This document shows positions 35,733 through 43,930 of a stretch of 64,000 nt of DNA, piece by piece. The notes under the pieces were generated by a model. That model was given only the letters and a program-made list of their open reading frames with translations. It searched no databases and was not told where the DNA came from. Source of the DNA: an uncultured Pseudomonadota bacterium (GTDB lineage: Bacteria; Pseudomonadota; Alphaproteobacteria; Rs-D84); contig CASFWA010000003.1 in NCBI GenBank assembly GCA_949298405.1, positions 1 through 64,000 of the forward strand, in the 5' to 3' direction. Numbering within the stretch: the first letter of the stretch is position 1; each line of letters opens with the position of its first letter. A program made the position numbers and the translations under genes.

Positions 35733-35918
35733 TTATTTCTGTTTTTTGTTGCTTTTGTTAGCAATCCTTGATTTTAAAGTTGCAAGAGAAGCAAATTGTT
35801 TTAAATTCCAACGCATTAATTGCAATTGGGTCTTTGTTAAAACATCGTGGTCTTGTACCTTTAATAAATTTTCTACGTGTTGTTGTGTTTCTTCTAAAGA
35901 GTCTTTCATAATTCCCAT
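35733..35918 (-). CDS. Hypothetical small helical protein (61 aa)
   Basis: Unrecognised 61-residue protein, mostly helical and charged (MKDSLEETQQHVENLLKVQD, later RIANKSNKKQK), resembling a short phasin-like or coiled-coil helix. The start may be 35918 or the second Met at 35909. It is followed by the 31-residue membrane ORF in the same direction. Confidence 0.5.
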   Translation of the reverse strand: MGIMKDSLEETQQHVENLLKVQDHDVLTKTQLQLMRWNLKQFASLATLKSRIANKSNKKQK

Positions 35919-35978
35919 AGTAAGTACAATGTTATCACTAATGGTTAATTTGTCAATTGTTTTTTTGGGGTTTATATC

Positions 35979-36008
35979 TTGACCGAAATGTTAAAAATTT
36001 GCTATTCT
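35979..36008 (+). promoter_or_regulatory. Promoter of gyrA
   Basis: TTGACC (35979-35984) and TATTCT (36003-36008) at 18-nt spacing. Transcription would begin near 36015, inside the 5' extension of the longest ORF, which supports the gyrA start at 36039. Confidence 0.6.
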
Positions 36009-36038
36009 CGATATGTTAGAAATAGGGGAAAAGTAAGT

Positions 36039-38783
36039 ATGTCTGAAACAAGCAATATCAATGAAGTAAATGATATCAAAATACCTCAGTCTTCAATAGA
36101 ACATGAGATGCGAACAAGTTTCTTGGACTATGCGATGTCTGTTATCGTAGACCGTGCGTTGCCAGATGTTCGTGATGGTTGTAAGCCGGTGCATAGACGT
36201 ATTCTGTATGTAATGAATGATGTAGCGCCTGCAAATAAACCAACTGTAAAGTCTGCGCGTATTGTCGGTGATGTTATGGGTAAATACCATCCACATGGTG
36301 ATAGTTCTATTTACGAGGCTATGGCTCGTATGGCGCAAGACTTTTCTATGGGTGAAATGCTTGTTCAAGGACAGGGTAACTTTGGTTCTCGTGACGGTGA
36401 TAAACCTGCTGCTATGCGTTATACCGAGGCGCGCTTGTCCAAGTTAGGTGCGTCTTTAATGGACGATATGGACAAGGATACTGTTGATTGGCAGCCTAAC
36501 TTTGACGGTACTTTGCAAGAACCAGTTGTATTGCCGACAAAGTTTCCAAATTTTTTGGTAAATGGTGGTTCGGGTATTGCGGTCGGTATGGCGACTAATG
36601 TTCCGACATATAATTTGGGTGAGGTTTGTAATGGTATTTTAGCAATTTTAAACAACCCAGATATAACAGATGATGAATTGTTTAATGTTATTCCTGGGCC
36701 TGATTTTCCGACGGGTGCAATTATTATGGGGCGGGCAGGTGCGTATAAAGCGCATACGACAGGACGCGGTTCTATAATCGTTCGTGCGAAAACACACATG
36801 GAAACATTTCATGACCATCAAGCAATTGTTGTTGATGAAATACCATATCAGGTAAATAAATCGCAATTGATTATGAAAATTGCGGAATTGATTAAGGATA
36901 AACGCATAGAAGGTATTTCAGAAATTCGTGATGAGTCTTCGAAAGAAGGTTTGCGTATAGTTATCGAATTAAAGCGTGATGCTATTGCAGATGTAGTATT
37001 GAATCATTTGTTTCAATATACAGAAATGCAGACGAATTTTCCTGTGAATATGATGGCGTTAAATCGTGGTCGTCCGATGTTGTTCAATATTCATGGTGTA
37101 TTGGATGCGTTTATTGAATTCAGAACAGAGGTTATTCGTAGACGTACGATATTTGATTTAAACAAGGCTCGTAATCGTGCGCATACTTTATTGGGTTTAT
37201 CTGTTGCGGTTGGTAATTTGGATGAGGTTATAGAGTTAATTAAGTCCAGTCCAAATCCAGATTCTGCACGTGAAGCATTGATTGCGCGTGGCTGGAAGGC
37301 ATCTGATATTGAATCTTATATACAGTTAATTGATGACCCAAATACAGAATATAAAGACGGAATGTTTTATATGTCCGAAGATCAGGCACGTGCAATATTG
37401 GAATTGCAGTTGCATCGTTTGACGGGGCTTGAACGCGATAAGATTCACGATGATTTAACAGAACTTGGTGCGCAGATAAAAGACTTATTGGATATTTTGG
37501 GAAGTCACGAAAGAATCGTTCAGATTATACGTGATGAAACGACAATGGTTCGTGATAACTGGTCAAGTGATAGAAGAACAGAAATATCTGATGCAGAAAT
37601 TGATATAGATATAGAAGATTTAATTGCGCGTGAAGATATGGTTATAACAGTATCTAATACTGGTTATATCAAGCGTGTGTCTTTGGATACATATCGTGCA
37701 CAGAAACGCGGTGGTAAGGGCAGAAATGCTATGACAACAAAAGACGATGATTATGTTGTCCAAGTATTTGTTGCAAATACTCATACGCCACTATTGTTCT
37801 TTAGTTCCAAGGGGTTGTGTTATAAGTTAAAGACTTATAAGTTGCCAGAAGCGGCTGCATCTGCGAAAGGGCGCCCGTTGGTAAACTTATTACCATTAGA
37901 AAATGGGGAAACAATAACAGCGATATTACCAGTGCCAGAAGAAGATGTAGAACGCGTAAAGAATTCAGGAAAGGAACATTTCTTAATGTTTGCAACTGCA
38001 TCTGGTACAGTTCGTCGCAATCGTATGTCTGACTTTGATTCAATTCGTGCAAACGGAAAGATTGCGATGAAGTTAGATGACGGTGATTCTTTAATTTCTG
38101 TATTACCATGTAACGAAGATCAGGATGTATTTTTATCAACATATCGTGGTCGTTGCATAAGATTCCCTGTCCCTGAAATAAGAGTGTTTGCAGGGCGTAA
38201 TTCAACCGGTGTTCGTGGTATGACGTTAACGAAAGATGATAGAATTATCGGTATGGCAATGTTGAATCATGGTGAATCTGATGCGGCAGTACGCGCGGCA
38301 TATATAAAACAAAGTCGTGCAGCGCGCCGTGCAGAAACTGGTATCGAAGAAGAAGCGGACGCAGAAGAAGAAACAACAACATTGGTTTTGGACGATGCAA
38401 AGATGAAGGAGTTAGCAGCAAGCGAAGAATTCATCTTAACTATTTCTGAAAACGGGTTTGGGAAGCGTACAAGTTCTTATGAATATCGCACAACGCATCG
38501 TGGTGGTGGCGGCTTTACGAATATAAAGTTGGGCGGTAAAAATACTGCTGTTGCGGGTTCTTTCCCAGTAAAAGATGATAATGATATTATCATGGTAACA
38601 GACGGCGGAAAGATAATTCGCACGCCTGTAAAAGATGTAAGAATTGCAGGGCGCAGTACAGCAGGTGTGACATTATTCCGTACTGCGGAAAACGAGAAAG
38701 TGGTATCTGCGATTTCTATTTTGGGTGAAGAAGAGGAAGCGGCAGAGGTAGAAAGCGAAGTTGCTCAGCAAGAACAAGAATAG
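36039..38783 (+). CDS. gyrA: DNA gyrase subunit A
   Basis: A 914-residue type IIA topoisomerase subunit. [11 protein letters not shown] and [12 protein letters not shown] form the winged-helix region, and AMRYTEARL holds the catalytic Tyr. [11 protein letters not shown] is the GyrA box, which separates it from ParC. At the quinolone-resistance positions the Ser83 equivalent is Ser and the Asp87 equivalent is Glu. The C-terminal beta-pinwheel carries an acidic insert (about residues 765-800, [12 protein letters not shown]). The start at 36039 follows AGGGGAAAAG. It gives negative supercoiling together with GyrB. Confidence 0.96.
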   Translation: MSETSNINEVNDIKIPQSSIEHEMRTSFLDYAMSVIVDRALPDVRDGCKPVHRRILYVMNDVAPANKPTVKSARIVGDVMGKYHPHGDSSIYEAMARMAQDFSMGEMLVQGQGNFGSRDGDKPAAMRYTEARLSKLGASLMDDMDKDTVDWQPNFDGTLQEPVVLPTKFPNFLVNGGSGIAVGMATNVPTYNLGEVCNGILAILNNPDITDDELFNVIPGPDFPTGAIIMGRAGAYKAHTTGRGSIIVRAKTHMETFHDHQAIVVDEIPYQVNKSQLIMKIAELIKDKRIEGISEIRDESSKEGLRIVIELKRDAIADVVLNHLFQYTEMQTNFPVNMMALNRGRPMLFNIHGVLDAFIEFRTEVIRRRTIFDLNKARNRAHTLLGLSVAVGNLDEVIELIKSSPNPDSAREALIARGWKASDIESYIQLIDDPNTEYKDGMFYMSEDQARAILELQLHRLTGLERDKIHDDLTELGAQIKDLLDILGSHERIVQIIRDETTMVRDNWSSDRRTEISDAEIDIDIEDLIAREDMVITVSNTGYIKRVSLDTYRAQKRGGKGRNAMTTKDDDYVVQVFVANTHTPLLFFSSKGLCYKLKTYKLPEAAASAKGRPLVNLLPLENGETITAILPVPEEDVERVKNSGKEHFLMFATASGTVRRNRMSDFDSIRANGKIAMKLDDGDSLISVLPCNEDQDVFLSTYRGRCIRFPVPEIRVFAGRNSTGVRGMTLTKDDRIIGMAMLNHGESDAAVRAAYIKQSRAARRAETGIEEEADAEEETTTLVLDDAKMKELAASEEFILTISENGFGKRTSSYEYRTTHRGGGGFTNIKLGGKNTAVAGSFPVKDDNDIIMVTDGGKIIRTPVKDVRIAGRSTAGVTLFRTAENEKVVSAISILGEEEEAAEVESEVAQQEQE

Positions 38784-38798
38784 TAAAGGAGAATAGGC

Positions 38799-39185
38799 AT
38801 GGATAAAGAATACTTTGCATCTATAAACGAGGTTTCAAAGCGCTTGTCCGTGCCTGCATATACTTTGCGTTATTGGGAAAAGCAATTTCCGACTGCAATA
38901 AAACCGACAACAGGTGCGGGCGGCAGACGTTATTACAGGACGGAAGTTTTTAATAAACTGGTTGTGATAAAAGAGTTGCTTTATACGCGTGGCATGACAA
39001 TTGCGGGCGTAAAGAAATTATTAAAGGAAGGAACTTTCCCAGATACAGTAGAAGATATTGCGCGTATGGATGGTTTTGCTTCGGCTGCGGTGTCTGCGGC
39101 ACCTGCACAAAAAGTAGATACGGGGATGATAGATATTGCGATAAATTTATTAGAACAAGCAAAAGAGCAATTAAAAACCATATAA
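38799..39185 (+). CDS. MerR-family transcriptional regulator
   Basis: A 128-residue MerR-type protein. The N-terminal winged helix is clear (INEVSKRLSVPAYTLRYWEK, then GGRRYYRTEVFNKL). The dimerisation helix is short and no metal-binding cysteines are present, so a metal sensor is unlikely. The same kind of regulator sits next to a tRNA in many Alphaproteobacteria (the ihfA-merR block). AAAGGAG ribosome site, 15 nt after gyrA, so probably one operon; a terminator follows. Confidence 0.88.
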   Translation: MDKEYFASINEVSKRLSVPAYTLRYWEKQFPTAIKPTTGAGGRRYYRTEVFNKLVVIKELLYTRGMTIAGVKKLLKEGTFPDTVEDIARMDGFASAAVSAAPAQKVDTGMIDIAINLLEQAKEQLKTI

Positions 39186-39189
39186 AAGA

Positions 39190-39213
39190 GCTGGTAAACA
39201 CCAGCCTTTTTTT
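39190..39213 (+). terminator. Rho-independent terminator of gyrA-merR
   Basis: GCTGGTAAACACCAGC stem-loop followed by CTTTTTTT. Confidence 0.88.
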
Positions 39214-39226
39214 ATATAGAAGATTT

Positions 39227-39245
39227 TGGCAGTCCCAACGGGAAT
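39227..39245 (-). repeat. tRNA-Glu 3'-end duplicate, copy 1
   Basis: A 19-bp copy (TGGCAGTCCCAACGGGAAT on plus) of the tRNA-Glu 3' end, from the T-loop through the encoded CCA. Identical to 39358-39376 and to the true tRNA at 39471-39489. Confidence 0.93.
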
Positions 39246-39357
39246 GCTTTGCCAACTTGCAAAATCGCCTGAATGCGACCGGCGTTATTCCGCCTTTTTG
39301 CAGCGGTTCGAACCCGTTTGGTCGTGTTCGATTCCCAATAAAAATAGAGAATTTTCT
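39246..39357. other. Insert module A between tRNA-Glu 3'-end copies
   Basis: A 112-bp spacer with no coding potential. It contains GGTTCGAACC (39305-39314), the T-loop-like palindrome, and a CCGGCG ... CCGCC ... GCGG block shared in order with module B. In tRNA orientation it reads pseudo-T-arm, hairpin-prone insert, tRNA 3' end. Confidence 0.6.
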
Positions 39358-39376
39358 TGGCAGTCCCAACGGGAAT
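39358..39376 (-). repeat. tRNA-Glu 3'-end duplicate, copy 2
   Basis: The same 19-bp tRNA-Glu 3' end. Copies 1 and 2 start 131 bp apart; copies 2 and 3 start 113 bp apart. Confidence 0.93.
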
Positions 39377-39470
39377 ACTTCGTCACCTTGGCTCATTATG
39401 TGCGTGGCACATAACCGGCGTACTGCCGTCCGCCTTTCGCCGGCGGTTCGAACCCTTTGTCACGTGTTTA
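39377..39470. other. Insert module B between tRNA-Glu 3'-end copies
   Basis: A 94-bp spacer holding a perfect 8-bp hairpin, TTATGTGC/GCACATAA with a GTG loop (39396-39414), a CCGGCG/CGCCGG inverted repeat and GGTTCGAACC (39445-39454). Diverged but clearly related to module A in its GC-rich half. Confidence 0.6.
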
Positions 39471-39545
39471 TGGCAGTCCCAACGGGAATCGAACCCGTGT
39501 TTTCAGAATGAGAATCTGACGTCCTAACCGCTAGACGATGGGACC
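39471..39545 (-). tRNA. tRNA-Glu (anticodon CTC), CCA encoded
   Basis: On the minus strand a full cloverleaf of 75 nt: GGTCCCA acceptor, the TCGTCTAGCGGTTAGGACG D-arm typical of tRNA-Glu, a TCAGA/TCTGA anticodon stem with loop TTCTCAT (anticodon CTC), T-loop GGTTCGATTCC, and 3' GCCA. Pair 1-72 is G-U. The CTC anticodon reads GAG; GAA would need another tRNA-Glu elsewhere. Its 3' 19 bp are repeated twice downstream. Confidence 0.92.
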
Positions 39546-39662
39546 AAACGTATGCATTTTATATATTGATTAAAGAAATTTCAATTGTTTTTGAATTTTA
39601 TTTTGTTGACAAATTTTATAATGTTGTATTAAACTGTAATCCTATTTCGGGGTATTTTTAAT

Positions 39663-41099
39663 ATGACGCGTTTTTTAGCAAGAAATAATATTTTTTATCA
39701 TGGTACATATAGTGATTTTGATAGGTTTAGACCTATGTCGCATTTTGGGTCTATATATGCTGCAAAATCAATTATTAATTCTGGTAGTGTAAAGTATGAA
39801 ATGATAGATGGTTTGCCAAAACCTGGGAAAATGTATATCTTGCAAAAGATTTTTTCAAAACTTGAAAAAAAAGCAAGAATAATACCCGTAAATTTAAATT
39901 TGAAAAATACTTATGAATTGCAGGATATAGAGGCTATTCATGATAAGTCTTTTTATCAAAGCGTTTTGTTGTTTCACTTTTTAAAGGACTTGGGACATAA
40001 GAAATTGACGTTGTTGTATGATTATATCGCCAAAGACCCATATAATAAATTATCGTGGAATAGTGTAAAGAAAGAGTTGGAAACAGATTCTTTGTATGAG
40101 CCCGCAGTCGGCAAGGATCATGGTTATCCATTAGAAGAAGTAGACAGGTATCATCTGTTTTTGCAAAGACTGATTCAGTATTTTGAATCCATAGGGTTTG
40201 ATGGGTTTCATTATACTAATCATTACGAGGATAATGGGCATATATCATATATTCCTTTTAGACCAGAAAGCATAATTCGTTTAGATTTACCGGTTCAGAA
40301 TTATCCTTACAATATATCTGCAAGAAAAGACTTGTCTGAATACAGTGAAAGAGATTTGGATTTTGAAGAATACCTTTTATTAAAATTTGAAGACATTTAC
40401 AGAAGTGATACAGTTGAAGAAAAATTATCGTTATTAGATTGTTATAGGAAAACCATGTTGCGTTTAAGTTGTGTTAAACAATATTTTATCGAAAAGGCTT
40501 ATTATTCTAAGGTGTTGTTTGAAGATGTTTTGCCTAACATAGCGCAGATTACGAATCAGTCTAGGTATGGTTATCATGGGTTAACGCATACACAGCAAGT
40601 TGGTTTGGTTGGAATAGATTTAGCATTGTCTGTTCATCAAGACCCTATGCCTGTTTTATTAGCAGCAGGTTTGCATGATTGTGCCAGAACGAATGACGAA
40701 TATTGTGAAATGCATGGTCCGATGTGTGAACCGATTGCAAGAAAATTTTTGAAAGAAAAGTATCCAGACTTATTGCCTATTGATGTAGAAAGAATAGTCA
40801 AGGCGGTAAAAATGCATACAGTTGGAATGAATGCCAAAGATTTAGTTTCTGCATGTTTGTGGGATGCGGATAGGGTAAGATTATCATGGGAAATGGGGTA
40901 TCAATCAAAGTTCTTTTCTACGCCTTATGGTAAAAGATTAGGTTCTCTTTCTGTAAAGGGGCAGAAAAAGTATATAACAGAACAAGAAAAGTTTTTGATT
41001 TCGAATGGCATAAAGACTCGTGATCAGATAGAATACGACAAAATGATGGACAGAAAACAGGATGCCATAGGCACAATATTTAAAATCAAAGAAAAATAA
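39663..41099 (+). CDS. Predicted ADP-ribosyltransferase-like / HD-domain fusion protein
   Basis: A 478-residue two-domain protein. The N-terminal 215 residues resemble polyvalent-type ADP-ribosyltransferases: FYHGTYSDFDRF (His13), GSIYAA (Tyr32), then GFDGFHYTNHYEDNGHISYI and FRPESIIRLD at 178-208. The C-terminal half (about 295-410) is an HD phosphohydrolase domain: GLTHTQQV (His309), AAGLHDCAR (His338-Asp339), KMHT (His385) and LWDADRV. No signal peptide. It is flanked on both sides by tRNA genes with duplicated 3' ends, and its last codons run into the tRNA-Gln repeat. ART assignment moderate, HD assignment good. Confidence 0.72.
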   Translation: MTRFLARNNIFYHGTYSDFDRFRPMSHFGSIYAAKSIINSGSVKYEMIDGLPKPGKMYILQKIFSKLEKKARIIPVNLNLKNTYELQDIEAIHDKSFYQSVLLFHFLKDLGHKKLTLLYDYIAKDPYNKLSWNSVKKELETDSLYEPAVGKDHGYPLEEVDRYHLFLQRLIQYFESIGFDGFHYTNHYEDNGHISYIPFRPESIIRLDLPVQNYPYNISARKDLSEYSERDLDFEEYLLLKFEDIYRSDTVEEKLSLLDCYRKTMLRLSCVKQYFIEKAYYSKVLFEDVLPNIAQITNQSRYGYHGLTHTQQVGLVGIDLALSVHQDPMPVLLAAGLHDCARTNDEYCEMHGPMCEPIARKFLKEKYPDLLPIDVERIVKAVKMHTVGMNAKDLVSACLWDADRVRLSWEMGYQSKFFSTPYGKRLGSLSVKGQKKYITEQEKFLISNGIKTRDQIEYDKMMDRKQDAIGTIFKIKEK

Positions 41100-41139
41100 A
41101 ACCGCCGCAAGGGCGATTTAATTTTTGGTTGGGGCGCAC
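41092..41139 (-). repeat. 48-bp direct repeat containing tRNA-Gln 3' end, distal copy
   Basis: A 48-bp sequence identical to 41267-41314. On the minus strand it holds the tRNA-Gln 3' end GTGCGCCCCAACCA (41139-41126) plus its downstream hairpin and T-run terminator. The first 8 bases are the last codons and stop of the ART-HD gene. Confidence 0.93.
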
Positions 41140-41266
41140 TCAATTCCCTCGGGCGTTGCCCTGCGCGCAAATTTGTAGTTATTCAAACTTCGTTTCACTT
41201 GTTTTCATATACAAATTTTCGAACCAACGACATAAATGTCGGGATTACGAACTGTGGCTCGCGTCC
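41140..41266. other. Insert module C between tRNA-Gln 3'-end copies
   Basis: A 127-bp non-coding spacer. It holds a 9-bp inverted repeat AAATTTGTA/TACAAATTT (41169-41177 with 41210-41218), a GGGC/GCCC hairpin (41151-41161), CGACAT/ATGTCG (41228-41241) and a T-loop-like TTCGAACC (41218-41225). Same plan as modules A and B: pseudo-T-arm followed by structured insert, then tRNA 3' end. Confidence 0.6.
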
Positions 41267-41314
41267 AAAAATAAAACCGCCGCAAGGGCGATTTAATTTT
41301 TGGTTGGGGCGCAC
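41267..41314 (-). repeat. 48-bp direct repeat containing tRNA-Gln 3' end, proximal copy
   Basis: Includes the last 14 nt of the true tRNA-Gln (41314-41301) and its downstream terminator hairpin ATCGCCCTTGCGGCGG plus T-run. Identical to 41092-41139; 175-bp period. Confidence 0.93.
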
Positions 41315-41374
41315 GGATTCGAACCATGATAAAGAGAACCAAAATCTCTTGTCCTACCATTAGACGACACCCCA
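41301..41374 (-). tRNA. tRNA-Gln (anticodon TTG), CCA encoded
   Basis: On the minus strand a complete 74-nt cloverleaf: TGGGGTG/CGCCCCA acceptor, TCGTCTAATGGTAGGAC D-arm, AGAGA/TCTCT anticodon stem with loop TTTTGGT (anticodon TTG), T-loop GGTTCGAATCC, then ACCA. The U1-A72 pair is typical of tRNA-Gln. Confidence 0.95.
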
Positions 41375-41524
41375 AAAACAAACTCAATTATAAATATCTT
41401 TATACTTTTTGCAATAAAAAAGAAAAATTTTTGATTTTTCCTCTTGTAATTTATTTATTAAATCTTATAATCATTAAAACTTTTAACGTTTGTGGCTTTC
41501 GACTATACTATAAAGGAGTTTTTT

Positions 41525-41974
41525 ATGGCGCGCAAGGAGTTTATTAAACTTTTTGAATCAAATTTATTAATCCTTGATAAATTGTCTGACAAGTTAAAGA
41601 AAGAACCTGCTTTAATTTGCGGTTATTCTATACAGCAGATAAGTGTTTTGGTTCGTCTTCATGTAGGTGGACCAGCAAAATTAAAAGATATTGCGAGACG
41701 TGAATTTATTACTACACCAAATTTGTGCGCTGCTTTCAGAAAATTAGAACATGAAGGGTTGGTTTTGCGTACAGTAGATGAAGAGGATAGACGCAATACA
41801 TGGTATTCTTGTACTGAAAAAGGAAATGAAGTTGCTGAGAATGCACTAAATATTTTTCGTAGTGCCACAGAAAAACTTTTTGAAAATCTTAGTCGTGAAG
41901 ATGAAGTGCGGTTAACAGAATCTTTAAGAAACATTAATGATATTTTAACAAAGATGGAGTTAGGTAATGCGTAA
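41525..41974 (+). CDS. MarR-family transcriptional regulator
   Basis: A 149-residue winged-helix protein of the MarR family: AKLKDIARREFITTPNLCAAFRKLEHEGLV is the HTH and VDEEDRRNTWYSCTEKG the wing. It leads the efflux operon and overlaps tolC by 8 nt, so it is the likely local repressor. The start at 41525 follows AAAGGAG; the ORF from 41492 is rejected. Confidence 0.9.
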   Translation: MARKEFIKLFESNLLILDKLSDKLKKEPALICGYSIQQISVLVRLHVGGPAKLKDIARREFITTPNLCAAFRKLEHEGLVLRTVDEEDRRNTWYSCTEKGNEVAENALNIFRSATEKLFENLSREDEVRLTESLRNINDILTKMELGNA

Positions 41975-43295
41975 ATTAAGTGTGGTATCTTTTGGGGTGT
42001 TTTTGTTTGCATTTGGTGTACAAGATGCAGCAGCATTGGATTTGTCTTTAAGTCAGGCAACAGAAAAAATTTTGGCACAATCGGAGGATTTGAAAAAAGC
42101 GGAAGCGAATGTCAAAAAAGCGGAGGCATCATTAGATGCAGCGAATGCAAATCGCTGGTTTAATATTGAAGGCAGTGCAACATATATGAATTTAGTAAAT
42201 GTTGCAAATCCAACAAAATCTTATGGGGTAGATTTACCACCTGAATTAGGTGGGCTTATCGCACAGGTGGCGCAGAAAGAAATAAGCCATATAGAAATAC
42301 CAGATAATATATTTATGGCTGGTGTTTCTGTGACTCAGCCTATATATACTTTTGGTAAAATAGGGAATGCGGTTGAAGGTGTGCGTTCTGCGATAAAAAT
42401 GTCCGAGGCTGGACGTGAAATGACTCGTCGCGAGGTAAAATATGCTGCCGCAGACATTTACTGGACAGCAAAAATGACGGACGAAATAGTAAAGATATCT
42501 CAGCAAGATTTGAATCAAGCAATCGCTGCGAAGAAAAGTCTTACATCTGCGGGGCGTGCGAACAGAAGCAATTTAGTAAAGATTGAATCTGATATCGCAA
42601 CAAAAGAAATAAACTTATCGGATGCCGAGTTCAACAGAGACACCGCACACAGAATGTTAAAGATTCTGGCGGGTATAGATATGAACGAAGAGTTAAATCT
42701 TACAGACGAATTTCCAAAAGATTTTAATGATTTAAATGCAGGTGAATTAAAGACAACCCCTGAATGGGAAATGCTTAGTGAGCAGGTTGTAATGTACGAA
42801 CGTAATGCGCGTTCAAAACGTGCCGGTGCATATCCTACGCTTGCGGCGACTGCTTCATATAATTACATAGCAATGGATACAGAATTTGAAAATATGTTTA
42901 ATCGCAATAATACGCAATCTGCTTATTGGGGCGTTGCCTTGCAAGTTCCTATTTTTAGTGGCGGTTTGCACAGAGCGAATGCAACAGTTGAAGCAATGAA
43001 TGCCGAGGCGGCACGTCAGGATTTGGACAAGTCAAAGAAGATGACAACGGAAGAATATAATCGTGCGGTTGAAAAATATAACCATTTGCGTAGCAATTTA
43101 AAGAGTCTTGAAAATGCAAGAGATTTAGCAGCAAAAGCATATGAATTTTCAAGTGACCGTTTTGCATCTGGGCAGACTTCTGCGATTGAATTAGCCGAAG
43201 TTTCTGCAGGCTTATATCAATTAGATTTGGCGTTAATAAATGCAAAATATAATATTTTAATGTCGGCAGAATCAGTAAAAAAGTTGGGGGAATAA
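41967..43295 (+). CDS. TolC-family outer-membrane efflux protein
   Basis: A 442-residue TolC/OEP protein with a signal peptide (cleavage near DAAA-LD). Two OEP repeats of long coiled-coil helices are visible, for example SEDLKKAEANVKKAEASLDA and its C-terminal counterpart, with short barrel segments such as TYMNLVNVANP and WGVALQVPIFSGG. It forms the trimeric outer-membrane channel for the RND pump downstream. Starts inside the MarR gene (8-nt overlap); the adaptor gene starts 4 nt after its stop. Confidence 0.92.
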   Translation: MRKLSVVSFGVFLFAFGVQDAAALDLSLSQATEKILAQSEDLKKAEANVKKAEASLDAANANRWFNIEGSATYMNLVNVANPTKSYGVDLPPELGGLIAQVAQKEISHIEIPDNIFMAGVSVTQPIYTFGKIGNAVEGVRSAIKMSEAGREMTRREVKYAAADIYWTAKMTDEIVKISQQDLNQAIAAKKSLTSAGRANRSNLVKIESDIATKEINLSDAEFNRDTAHRMLKILAGIDMNEELNLTDEFPKDFNDLNAGELKTTPEWEMLSEQVVMYERNARSKRAGAYPTLAATASYNYIAMDTEFENMFNRNNTQSAYWGVALQVPIFSGGLHRANATVEAMNAEAARQDLDKSKKMTTEEYNRAVEKYNHLRSNLKSLENARDLAAKAYEFSSDRFASGQTSAIELAEVSAGLYQLDLALINAKYNILMSAESVKKLGE

Positions 43296-43299
43296 AGAT

Positions 43300-43896
43300 A
43301 TGGAAAAATTGAAAGAAACAGTATCTTCACCAAAAGGGAAAAGATATACATATATATTTTGTGGGGTAATTTTATTGTGTTGGGTGGTTTTTAGATTCTC
43401 TGCAATTGGTGCAGAAAAATCTTTGAATGTATTTAATGCGGCGCGCGTGGCGGCAGATATTGGTACGCCAGTCGATGTTATAGAAGTTTCAAAAACCGAA
43501 GACATAATAAAAGAACCAATCGGTATAAAAAATAATCGTGCATATGTATCAAGCGCACGTGTTGATAAATTGCGTTCTGGTCAGAAAGTAGGAAACGGTG
43601 AAATAGTCTCTGTCTCATCAAGTATAGATTTAGATACTGGTATGCATGTTGTTAGAACGCGTGGTGCATCAGACGGTTTACAATATGCTGAATTTGTGGG
43701 TAATGGTTATTTCGTCCCTGCGTATGCAGTAAAAGGTAATAGTGTTTTGATTGCAGAAAATGGTGTTGCGGCATCTAGGGAAGTGACAGTCGTTCGTCAA
43801 GACTCAGAAAAAGCGTTTATTTCGGAGGGCTTAAAAGATGGCGATAAGGTCATTTTATCAAAAGTAAATGCAGGCGATAAAGTGCAAGTAAAATAA
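43300..43896 (+). CDS. Minimal RND periplasmic adaptor (MFP) lacking hairpin and lipoyl domains
   Basis: A 198-residue membrane-fusion-protein relative. One N-terminal membrane anchor (about 16-34), then TPVDVIEVSK, which aligns with the first membrane-proximal strand of MFPs. It passes directly to a beta-barrel-like stretch (IVSVSSSIDLDTGMHVVRT) and the membrane-proximal domain (VPAYAVKGNSVLI, ISEGLKDGDKVIL). The lipoyl domain and alpha-hairpin of normal 350-400-residue adaptors are absent. It abuts tolC, and no frameshift remnant is visible. Ribosome site and downstream RND gene intact, so probably functional in a reduced form. Confidence 0.8.
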   Translation: MEKLKETVSSPKGKRYTYIFCGVILLCWVVFRFSAIGAEKSLNVFNAARVAADIGTPVDVIEVSKTEDIIKEPIGIKNNRAYVSSARVDKLRSGQKVGNGEIVSVSSSIDLDTGMHVVRTRGASDGLQYAEFVGNGYFVPAYAVKGNSVLIAENGVAASREVTVVRQDSEKAFISEGLKDGDKVILSKVNAGDKVQVK

Positions 43897-43930
43897 GAAA
43901 TAACGGTCTTTTTGGTATAGGGGGTAAAAT

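Noticed and set aside
39227-39489. Possible CRISPR array
   Set aside because: Only three 19-bp repeats with spacers of 112 and 94 bp that are related to each other; the repeat is a tRNA end and no cas gene is present.
39226-39511. Overlapping short ORFs encoding AVPTGIEPV-like peptides
   Set aside because: These are translations of the tRNA-Glu 3' end and its copies, a well-known source of spurious proteins.
43300-43896. Adaptor gene as a frameshifted pseudogene
   Set aside because: It starts 4 nt after tolC and runs to a normal stop before the RND gene; no missing domain is found in other frames nearby.
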